Below are positions 29,200-36,926 of a stretch of DNA of 64,000 bases, piece by piece (within the stretch, counting starts at the first letter, position 1; each line of letters starts with the position of its first letter). Under the pieces are notes generated by a model, which saw nothing but the letters and a program-made list of their open reading frames with translations, was not told where the DNA came from and did not search any database. This stretch comes from G965207125 sp965207125. GTDB taxonomy: Bacteria > Pseudomonadota > Alphaproteobacteria > Puniceispirillales > UBA1172. The stretch is taken from positions 1,178,001 through 1,242,000 of the forward strand of contig OZ242263.1 of the NCBI GenBank assembly GCA_965207125.1, given 5' to 3'. Made by a program: the position numbers and the translations under genes.

Positions 29200-29743
29200 C
29201 CATCGTCACCGTCGCGAAATCCGGTTAGACGGCTATGTTCGTGATGACGGGTTAATAGAGGTCGAGGCGGAGTTGACAGATGTTAAGACTTACGCGTTTG
29301 ACAATCACGATCGCGGGACGATCGCAGCAGGCGAAGCCGTGCATCACATGCGCGTCAGAATCGCGGTAGATGGCAAGCTGTGCGTGCGTGAGGCTCAAGC
29401 TGAAACGCTGGCGGGGCCTTATCATATTTGCCCTAAAGCAACCGCAGTGTTCGAGCAGCTGGTCGGGTTAGAAATCGCCCCAGGTTGGCGTCGCCGAGTT
29501 CAGGCAGCCATCGGCGGACGGGAAGGATGTACGCATATCACCGAGCTGATGGGGCCGGTAGCGACCGTGGTGATGCAGACCTATTACGGCGAGGCTTCAC
29601 GAAAAGGGCGCAAGGGCGATGGGGCGTCCAATCACGAAGACGAAGCCCCACCCCCGCAAGCCGGTTTGGTCAATTCCTGCATCGGCTATCACGAAGATGG
29701 CGAGGTCGCGCGGCGGCTTTGGCCTGACGGATTGCCATCATGA
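29189..29743 (+). CDS. DUF2889 domain-containing protein
   Basis: 184-residue soluble protein with the DUF2889 pattern (REIRLDGYVRDDGLIEVEAE near the start, then HHMRVRIAVDGKLCVREAQA and GREGCTHITELMGPVATVV). Function is unknown. It overlaps the CNNM gene by 11 nt, so it may be translated with it. Its last 55 nt overlap the 3' end of bolA on the other strand. Confidence 0.8.
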   Translation: MARDHRHRREIRLDGYVRDDGLIEVEAELTDVKTYAFDNHDRGTIAAGEAVHHMRVRIAVDGKLCVREAQAETLAGPYHICPKATAVFEQLVGLEIAPGWRRRVQAAIGGREGCTHITELMGPVATVVMQTYYGEASRKGRKGDGASNHEDEAPPPQAGLVNSCIGYHEDGEVARRLWPDGLPS

Positions 29744-30039
29744 CTTCCGGTTTTTTTAACGGTGATCCTGACGGCGTGAAGTGCAAACTGCCCAGCATCC
29801 TCCTGCCACTCATTCTGCAAGGCCTCATAGATCAGCCGATGCGCGGCAGTTCTGCTGACGTGATCAAAAGCAGGGGCGGCAATCGTGATAGCGATATGGG
29901 TTTCACCCCCCTCACGCCAGCCGCTATGCCCTCGATGCGTCTCGGATTCATCTATGACTTCGAGCAATTCGGGCTGGAAACTAGCCGCCAATTTGCCGGT
30001 AACTCTCGCAATTCTCGGCGATATGCTTGATTTCATCAT
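29689..30039 (-). CDS. BolA family protein
   Basis: 116-residue BolA/IbaG-like protein with ELLEVIDESETHRGHSGW and the conserved HRLIYEALQ segment. BolA proteins pair with monothiol glutaredoxins to bind or transfer 2Fe-2S clusters. The tail after VRITVKK is about 20 residues longer than usual, Ser/Arg-rich, and lies antisense to the end of the DUF2889 gene. Divergent from the J-domain gene and close to cobS-cobT, as in Rhizobiales and Rhodospirillales. Confidence 0.9.
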   Translation of the reverse strand: MMKSSISPRIARVTGKLAASFQPELLEVIDESETHRGHSGWREGGETHIAITIAAPAFDHVSRTAAHRLIYEALQNEWQEDAGQFALHAVRITVKKTGSHDGNPSGQSRRATSPSS

Positions 30040-30093
30040 TGTTTATTGACCTCCACAACTTGCAACATGCTGTCGATAGATTATAGTTAAAAG

Positions 30094-30666
30094 ATGAGAA
30101 AAGTCTTTGCTACAACACCTGAATTGAACGTTTCTTATGGCAATGAGGAAGCGCCGCGACTTTGCGCGCATGAGAACTGTGAGGAAATTGGGTCTTATCC
30201 GGCGCCGAAATCACCGCAACAACTGCGCGATTATATCTGGCTATGCCTTGATCATGTGCGCGAATATAATAAGGGATGGAATTATTTTGCTGATATGGAC
30301 ATGGCGGCCATAGATGAGGCGATCAACTACGCGACAACTTGGGAGCGCCCGTCCTGGAAATTCGCGAGCGGGGGAATGCTTCGAGGCCGCCTTACTGGGG
30401 ATATAGATGATCTGTTTGGCTTCGACTGGAGCCAGACATCACAACCGCCTGAAACCAAGGTTTTGAGTGATGAGGAACGCACGGCGTGGAAAGAATTGGG
30501 TTTGACCCCGTGCGAGGATTGGCAAAAAGTTAAAAATCGTTATAAAAGATTGGTGAAGAAACATCATCCTGACGCTAATGGCGGCTCACGCGCGAATGAG
30601 GAAAAGCTGAAATTGATCACTAGAGCTTTTTCGGTACTAAAAAAATCGCATGACGCCCTGAGGTAA
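30094..30666 (+). CDS. J-domain protein (DnaJ-like)
   Basis: 190-residue protein whose C-terminus is a J domain with the HPD tripeptide in KKHHPDANGG; the DnaK-stimulating motif is intact. The N-terminal half has Cys/His residues (RLCAHENCEEIGSYPAPK and LCLDHVREYN) that could bind a metal, plus a Trp-rich helix. No G/F region or DnaJ zinc finger is present, so it is a specialised co-chaperone. It directly precedes cobS-cobT, which suggests a part in assembling the cobaltochelatase; that link is inference. Confidence 0.85.
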   Translation: MRKVFATTPELNVSYGNEEAPRLCAHENCEEIGSYPAPKSPQQLRDYIWLCLDHVREYNKGWNYFADMDMAAIDEAINYATTWERPSWKFASGGMLRGRLTGDIDDLFGFDWSQTSQPPETKVLSDEERTAWKELGLTPCEDWQKVKNRYKRLVKKHHPDANGGSRANEEKLKLITRAFSVLKKSHDALR

Positions 30667-30689
30667 AGGACAGTTCAAAGGATATAATC

Positions 30690-31688
30690 ATGCCAGATGA
30701 TCAGCTTCGGCCGAATGCCGCCCACACTCTTGATAAACCCGATCTCACCGTTTCGATCCGTGAGGTTTTCGGTATCGATTCGGACATGAAGACACCCGCA
30801 TTTTCGGCGACCTCGGATTATGTACCTGATATTGACGAGAGTTACGTTTTTGATCATGACACGACCTTGGCGATTATCGCAGGATTCGCGTATAATCGGC
30901 GGGTGATGATCCAAGGTTATCACGGCACCGGGAAATCAACCCACATAGAACAAGTCGCTGCTAGGCTGAAATGGCCTTGCGTGCGGGTTAATTTAGACAG
31001 CCACATCAGCCGAATCGATCTCATCGGCAAAGACAGCATCGTTTTGCGTGATGGCAAGCAGGTTACCGAATTTCGCGAGGGGATTCTGCCCTGGGCTCTG
31101 CAAAATCCGGTGGCATTAGTGTTCGATGAATATGACGCAGGACGTGCTGATGTGATGTTCGTGATTCAGCGTGTTCTCGAAGTTGAGGGTAAACTGACCT
31201 TGCTTGATACAAACCGGATTATCCGCCCTCATCCGTATTTTCGACTTTTTTCGACCTCCAACACCGTAGGATTGGGCGATACCACTGGACTTTATCACGG
31301 CACACAACAGATCAACCAAGGTCAAATGGATCGTTGGTCTATCGTCTCTACCTTGAATTACCTGCCGCGCGAAACTGAATTATCCGTTGTTCTCGCCAAA
31401 GCGAAAGCGGCGGGCAGCACGCTTGAACGTTCCGCCGCCGAGGCGATGATCAGCCTCGCTGATCTGACGCGCAAAGGCTTTGTCTCGGGGGATATATCCA
31501 CGGTCATGTCGCCGAGAACCGTGATCACTTGGGCTGAAAACCTACATATTCTGGGCGATATCAAATTGGCGTTCAAACTGTCTTTTCTGAATAAGTGCGA
31601 TGAGATCGAACGTTCGATAATCAGTGAGTATTACCAGCGTTGCTTTGGCGATGAGCTAACCGATGAAGACTTACGCGCGGCCGTATAA
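30690..31688 (+). CDS. cobS: Aerobic cobaltochelatase subunit CobS
   Basis: AAA+ ATPase of the CobNST complex that inserts cobalt into hydrogenobyrinic acid a,c-diamide in the oxygen-requiring B12 pathway. In the 332-residue protein Walker A is GYHGTGKSTHIEQVA, Walker B is ALVFDEYDAGRADVMF, and FSTSNTVGLGD forms sensor 1. AAAGGA precedes the ATG. The cobT start follows its stop without a gap. CobN and other cob genes are not in the window. Confidence 0.95.
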   Translation: MPDDQLRPNAAHTLDKPDLTVSIREVFGIDSDMKTPAFSATSDYVPDIDESYVFDHDTTLAIIAGFAYNRRVMIQGYHGTGKSTHIEQVAARLKWPCVRVNLDSHISRIDLIGKDSIVLRDGKQVTEFREGILPWALQNPVALVFDEYDAGRADVMFVIQRVLEVEGKLTLLDTNRIIRPHPYFRLFSTSNTVGLGDTTGLYHGTQQINQGQMDRWSIVSTLNYLPRETELSVVLAKAKAAGSTLERSAAEAMISLADLTRKGFVSGDISTVMSPRTVITWAENLHILGDIKLAFKLSFLNKCDEIERSIISEYYQRCFGDELTDEDLRAAV

Positions 31689-33560
31689 ATGGCTTCTGAT
31701 CACGATTCTCCATTTTTGCGCTCGACTGCGGCGTGTTTGCGCGCCTTGGCGGGAGGAACTAATCATACGGTGCGGTATAGTGGTAGCGGGACGGTAATTA
31801 CTCCGACTGAAATCAGATTGCCCGCGCCAACCCCCGTGCCAACCATCGATGTACATTATCATGAGGCCCGCGCCGCACCAGATGCGAAGATTCGCGGGGC
31901 GGCGGATAGCGCGGCGTTGTGGCTCGCACATCATAACGAGAAAATTCACGAATCAATGATGCCCACTGACCCGGGATCACAAAGCATTTTTAACGAGGTG
32001 GAAAAGGTGCGGGTTGAATCAATCGGCGCCCGCGACATGGTTGGGGTTGCACGGAATCTCAAAGATCATCTGGAATCACGTTATATGAATCATCGCATCG
32101 CACAGCCGGACGCCGACGGTGCGGATCAATCAGCGGCGGTGTCTGAAGTCATGGGACTGCTATTGCGCGAAGCATTAACGGGCGATAAACCACCGTCAAG
32201 CGTGGCGATGGATGTTGACTTATGGCGTCCGTGGATCGAAGAACGCGGCGGCGACATGATCAATCGCCTCGCCGAGCATATAGATGATCAAGAAAGTTAC
32301 GCCGCGCTATGCCAACGTCTAATAGGCGCGTTGCAAGGTGATTTTATCAATAGCAACCAAGACGATAATAGCAATGATGATGATCCATCCGATGAGGACA
32401 GTGATGAGCAGAATAACGAAGCGGCCCAAGGTGAAAGCGCAGACATCGACGACACAGAAGGACTAGAGGATAACGAGTCTTCTGAAATGGACAGCGGCGA
32501 AGGCGATGGTGATGCTGACAGCGATGATGAAGCCGATATCCTCAGCACCGGGGATGAGGCTGCGGGTGAAACTGATCAGAGCGAGACCAACAGCGACAAT
32601 CGCGGTGAGTATTATCGCATTTTCAGCGAAGCTTGGGATGAAATCGTCGACGCAACTGAATTATGCGACACGGATGAATTAACGCGCCTCAGGCAGTTGC
32701 TCGACAAACAGCTTGAACAACTGGACAACGTGATCGGCAAGCTGGCGAACAGGCTTCAGCGCAAACTCATGGCGCATCAGAATCGAAGCTGGAATTTTGA
32801 TTTGGAAGAAGGCCAACTCGATGCAGGGAAGTTATCGCGGGTGGTAACACAACCAACGCATCCTTTATCGTATAAGCGCGAATCAGAAATCACCTTCCGC
32901 GACACAGTGGTGAGTTTGCTGATCGATAATTCAGGCTCGATGCGCGGACGACCGATCACAATCGCAGCAGCGGCGGCTGATATTCTCGCTCGAACGCTTG
33001 AGCGATGCGGAGTTAAGGTCGAGATTCTGGGTTTTACCACGCGGGCGTGGAAAGGCGGAGAGTCTAGGGAAGCTTGGCAAAAATCTGGCAAGCCGACTTT
33101 ACCAGGGCGGCTTAACGATTTACGTCACATCATTTATAAATCGGCGGATGCGCCGATGCGGCGTGCGCGCAAATCGCTTGGGTTGATGTTACGCGAGGGG
33201 TTACTTAAAGAAAACATCGATGGCGAGGCATTGCTCTGGGCGCATAACCGTTTGCTGGCGCGGCGTGAAGAACGGCAAATTCTGTTAGTGATCTCGGATG
33301 GGGCGCCGGTGGATGATTCGACCTTATCGGTCAATCCGGGTAATTATCTTGAACGTCATTTGCGTCAGGTAATCTCGTATATTGAAGACCGTTCGCCTGT
33401 CGAGTTGCTAGCAATTGGCATCGGCCATGACGTAACACGGTATTATCGCCGCGCGGTGACGATCACTGACGTGGACCAGCTTGGGGGAGCAGTAACAGCG
33501 CAGTTGGCAGATTTATTTGATGAAGATCAACAACCAAAGCGCAGGCGTAGGATTGCCTAA
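31689..33560 (+). CDS. cobT: Aerobic cobaltochelatase subunit CobT
   Basis: Partner of CobS in the cobaltochelatase. The N-terminal domain is followed by a very acidic, low-complexity linker (about residues 220-305, rich in Asp, Glu, Ser and Asn) and a C-terminal von Willebrand A domain with a complete MIDAS (LLIDNSGSMRG, DxSxS) and later LLVISDGAPVDD. The 623 residues match CobT. It begins immediately after the cobS stop codon, so the two are translated together. Confidence 0.95.
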   Translation: MASDHDSPFLRSTAACLRALAGGTNHTVRYSGSGTVITPTEIRLPAPTPVPTIDVHYHEARAAPDAKIRGAADSAALWLAHHNEKIHESMMPTDPGSQSIFNEVEKVRVESIGARDMVGVARNLKDHLESRYMNHRIAQPDADGADQSAAVSEVMGLLLREALTGDKPPSSVAMDVDLWRPWIEERGGDMINRLAEHIDDQESYAALCQRLIGALQGDFINSNQDDNSNDDDPSDEDSDEQNNEAAQGESADIDDTEGLEDNESSEMDSGEGDGDADSDDEADILSTGDEAAGETDQSETNSDNRGEYYRIFSEAWDEIVDATELCDTDELTRLRQLLDKQLEQLDNVIGKLANRLQRKLMAHQNRSWNFDLEEGQLDAGKLSRVVTQPTHPLSYKRESEITFRDTVVSLLIDNSGSMRGRPITIAAAAADILARTLERCGVKVEILGFTTRAWKGGESREAWQKSGKPTLPGRLNDLRHIIYKSADAPMRRARKSLGLMLREGLLKENIDGEALLWAHNRLLARREERQILLVISDGAPVDDSTLSVNPGNYLERHLRQVISYIEDRSPVELLAIGIGHDVTRYYRRAVTITDVDQLGGAVTAQLADLFDEDQQPKRRRRIA

Positions 33561-33615
33561 AAGAGAAGCATCTGACAGACAGGCGCTTAAAAACTAATCT
33601 TGATGTAATCAGTGA

Positions 33616-33909
33616 TTATTCGGTTGGGTCTGCGCGAGCGGCCATAATCGCACGCTTGATCTGCTTTGCATTGCGGCTCAGCACATCATCCGAGGAATTA
33701 AGCAAGAAAGCATCAATCCCACCGCGTTTCTCAACACTCCGGATAGCCGAGGTAGCCGCGCGGAAAGACACGGTTTTGCCAAGAGTATCACTCAGCATCG
33801 AAGTCATCTGCAGGTTCGGCAGAAACCGTCTGCGGGTTCGGTTTTTGGCGTGGCTGACATTATTGCCAACCATGACACCTTTACCTGTAAGTTCACAACG
33901 ACGAGCCAT
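33616..33909 (-). CDS. rpmB: 50S ribosomal protein L28
   Basis: 97-residue protein with the L28 start MARRCELTGKGVMVGNNVSHAKNRTRRRF and a basic core. AAGGAG precedes the ATG. The location 3' of cobT in convergent orientation is widespread in Alphaproteobacteria. rpmG is not adjacent. Confidence 0.96.
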   Translation of the reverse strand: MARRCELTGKGVMVGNNVSHAKNRTRRRFLPNLQMTSMLSDTLGKTVSFRAATSAIRSVEKRGGIDAFLLNSSDDVLSRNAKQIKRAIMAARADPTE

Positions 33910-34088
33910 GCTGGCGCTCCTTGAGATATATTATCACGTTTTTGGTACACCCTTCGCGTACCGGACGCACCTTTACTAGCGCAGCTTAAGGCTGGCGTCA
34001 AGACACCACGTTTTTTCCATCCCGCACCCCTCAAAAGAATGACATCACTATCCGGGCCCGTCTCATTTGCATTCGGCGTTATTGCTGA

Positions 34089-35183
34089 TCAATCAGATTC
34101 TGCGATCTGGCATTTGCGGCAGATTTCACCAAGATCATCCATTGAGCCCACGGCCTCACTAATATTAGCAATGCCATCGGCTTCGAGTCTGGAATCTAGC
34201 CCCAAAATAACATCCGCCGGCAGCCGCACTACCTCAAGAACCAAAGCCGAGTAGAGTTGAACCAGTGACGCTCCAGCCAGAATTTTAGCATAAGCAGTCG
34301 CGGCGTCCATCACGCCTCCGACTCCGATTAGCGTGATTTGATCGCCTAGATGCCTGCGCGCCTTCAACAGTGATTCGGTCGAGCGATAAAACAGCGGTGC
34401 TCCAGACAACCCGCCTTGCTCACCTTTAGCTTTGGCTTTGAGCGATTCTGGCCTTGCTTCGGTGGTATTGGTTAGAATCATGCCCGCGGCCCCATTTTCA
34501 GCACTCGCATCGAGGGCGGCTAAAAAATCCTTATCACTCATATCAGGGGCAAGTTTAACCAGAATCGGACAAGGCGTATCGGCCATCGCCTCGCGGGTTA
34601 TTGCCAAAATCTCTTTTATCGTGGCGGCATTCTGCATCGCGCGCAAGCCGGGAGTATTGGGGGATGAAATATTGACGGTGAGGTAGTCAGCGTAGCGCGC
34701 GAGCATTCGGGTAGCGGTGGCGTAATCTTCACGTTTATCAAGACTGTCTTTATTGGCACCAATATTGACACCAATCACCCCGCGCCTCATCGTCTCGCGG
34801 GCCTGTCCAAGACGCGCCTGAGCATCTTCACATCCGCGGTTGGGAAATCCGTATCTGTTGATAATCGCCCGATCTTGCTCAAGTCTAAAAATCCGCGGCT
34901 TAGGGTTTCCTTTTTGTGGCTTAGGCGTGAGTGTACCGACTTCCACGGAAGAAAAACCTAAAAAAAGGCATCCGGTGATAGCTTTGGCGTCTTTGTCAAA
35001 TCCAGCGGCCAATCCTAAAGGATGATCAAAATCAAGACCCAAAACATTTTGCCTAAGACGCGGTGTGTTAGGTAATGGGGGCAACGGCGGAACATATCCC
35101 AGCTCGAGCCCTCTCACCGCCAGACGATGGGCAAGTTCCGGCGGCAGACGCCGCACTGCGCTCGCCACCAGTCGCCAGATCAC
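34089..35183 (-). CDS. pyrD: Dihydroorotate dehydrogenase (quinone), class 2
   Basis: Membrane-associated FMN enzyme of pyrimidine synthesis. The N-terminal amphipathic helix (MIWRLVASAVRRLPPELAHRLAVRGLE) marks class 2. LGLAAGFDKDAKAI, NRYGFPNRG, TVNISSPNTPGL and GVGGVMDAATAY form the barrel and FMN site; the Ser in SSPNTPG is the class 2 catalytic base. The start is GTG at 35183 overlapping the lysS stop (GTGA). The 364-residue length is normal. Confidence 0.95.
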   Translation of the reverse strand: MIWRLVASAVRRLPPELAHRLAVRGLELGYVPPLPPLPNTPRLRQNVLGLDFDHPLGLAAGFDKDAKAITGCLFLGFSSVEVGTLTPKPQKGNPKPRIFRLEQDRAIINRYGFPNRGCEDAQARLGQARETMRRGVIGVNIGANKDSLDKREDYATATRMLARYADYLTVNISSPNTPGLRAMQNAATIKEILAITREAMADTPCPILVKLAPDMSDKDFLAALDASAENGAAGMILTNTTEARPESLKAKAKGEQGGLSGAPLFYRSTESLLKARRHLGDQITLIGVGGVMDAATAYAKILAGASLVQLYSALVLEVVRLPADVILGLDSRLEADGIANISEAVGSMDDLGEICRKCQIAESD

Positions 35184-36796
35184 CCTTTTTCTCCGTTGAG
35201 GTCTCCGGCGAGTTTTCCGGCAATCGCGCGCTCGATCAATTTGGTGGTGGCATCCACGCCATAAAGCTTAATAAAAGATCCCATCCTCGGTCCTTGTTCT
35301 TGCCCCAACAAAACCTGATAAAGACAAGAAAACCAATCCCGAAGCGGTTGGTATCCAGCCCCAGTGCCAATGGCAAAAACAGCCGATTGTATTGCCTCAG
35401 CCTCGCTATCGGCGGGCAGGGCTAGGAGGGCTTCTGCCAAGGCCGCTAGATGCGTTTTTTCATCTTCAGTCGGCGTGCGATACTGTTTATTGGGTTTGAT
35501 TCGATCCTGATAATACGCGACCGCATAATCGATCAGCTCGATGAGATGCGGGTCATCAATGTCGCCGTCTTCAGGTAGGTAGTTCTCGATGTATCCTCGA
35601 ATCACGTCAGAAGTTTCAGCCTGACAGACGGCGGCGAGGTTAAGCAACAGACTGAAAGTAACTGGCAGGGCGATTGTTGGCGGGAGGCCTTGATGAATAT
35701 GCCAGACGGGGTTTTCGAGTTTTTCACCATCACTTTGCTCAGAGTAAGCCGCAAGATGGGAGAAATACTCGTCAACCGATTTTGGGATCACGTCAAAAAA
35801 CAGTTTTTTGGCACGGCGCGGCTGATGATACATGAAAAGTGCAAGGGATGTATTGCTGGCAAAAGCGAGCCATTCCTCAACACTCAAGCCGTTACCACGT
35901 GATTTTGAGATTTTCTCGCCGTTCTGATCAAGAAACAGCTCATAAGAAAATCCCGCCGGAGGCGTTCCTCCCATAATGCTACAGATCCTCGAGGACAGCG
36001 TGACCGATTCACTCAAATCCTTGCCGCTCATCTCGTAATCGACACCCAAAGCGACCCATCGCATAGCCCAATCGCATTTCCACTGCAATTTGCACCCACC
36101 ACCAGTGACAGGAACAGTGATTGCCTCCCCGCTCACAGGATCATTATAAGTAACAGTGCCCCCTTGAGCGTCCGTTGAGGTAATCGGCGTCTGTAGCACT
36201 TGTCGACTACGCGGGCAGACCGGCAGAAAGGGGCTATAAGTCGCTTTACGCTCATCACCCAAGGTTGGCAGAACAACTTTAAGAATCTTTTCATAATGGG
36301 TAAGCACGGTCAGAAGTGCTTGGTCGAACACGCCGCCTTGATAGCATTCGGTGGCGGAAAAAAACTCATATTCAAAACCAAACCCATCGAGGAATTGTCG
36401 CAGTCTTGCGTTGTTATGCGCCCCAAAACTGTCATGGGTCTCAAAAGGGTCTGGCACTTCGGTCAATGGTTTGCCGATATGCGTAGCCATCATCTCACGG
36501 TTTGGGACGTTATCAGGAACTTTGCGCAGCGCGTCCATATCATCGGAAAAAGAAATAAGGCGCGCGCGCTGTCCAGTCATAATTTCATAGGCAAGGCGCA
36601 CCATTGAAGTTCTTACAACTTCACCGAAAGTACCTATATGCGGTAGCCCTGAAGGTCCGTATCCGGTTTCAAAAATCGTGGCTTTATTTTCCCCACCCTC
36701 GAGTTTTTCTAGCCGCTCGACCAGCTGTCTGGCTTCCGCGAAAGGCCAAGCTTTAGCGTCTTTTGCGAGGAGCGCCATAGCGGATGATGTGGTCAT
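35180..36796 (-). CDS. lysS: Lysine--tRNA ligase, class I
   Basis: Class I lysyl-tRNA synthetase, the form found in Alphaproteobacteria, spirochaetes and Archaea. The HIGH-like motif is PHIGTFGEV and the KMSKS-like motif is KISKSRGNG. I start at the ATG at 36796 (GGAG nine nt upstream), giving 538 residues; the frame opens 18 codons earlier. It overlaps pyrD by 4 nt and is divergent from the DinG-like helicase. No class II LysRS is seen in the window. Confidence 0.95.
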   Translation of the reverse strand: MTTSSAMALLAKDAKAWPFAEARQLVERLEKLEGGENKATIFETGYGPSGLPHIGTFGEVVRTSMVRLAYEIMTGQRARLISFSDDMDALRKVPDNVPNREMMATHIGKPLTEVPDPFETHDSFGAHNNARLRQFLDGFGFEYEFFSATECYQGGVFDQALLTVLTHYEKILKVVLPTLGDERKATYSPFLPVCPRSRQVLQTPITSTDAQGGTVTYNDPVSGEAITVPVTGGGCKLQWKCDWAMRWVALGVDYEMSGKDLSESVTLSSRICSIMGGTPPAGFSYELFLDQNGEKISKSRGNGLSVEEWLAFASNTSLALFMYHQPRRAKKLFFDVIPKSVDEYFSHLAAYSEQSDGEKLENPVWHIHQGLPPTIALPVTFSLLLNLAAVCQAETSDVIRGYIENYLPEDGDIDDPHLIELIDYAVAYYQDRIKPNKQYRTPTEDEKTHLAALAEALLALPADSEAEAIQSAVFAIGTGAGYQPLRDWFSCLYQVLLGQEQGPRMGSFIKLYGVDATTKLIERAIAGKLAGDLNGEKG

Positions 36797-36926
36797 ATCT
36801 CGGCTCCATTTCGCGATATTCTGTAAGAGCGATACTGGGCTTGGGTGCAAGCGTCAAGGTCAAAGCTACTAGCAATAGCATAAAAGGCTTGCACTTGAAA
36901 AATACGGAATAGATAATCCAATCAGC

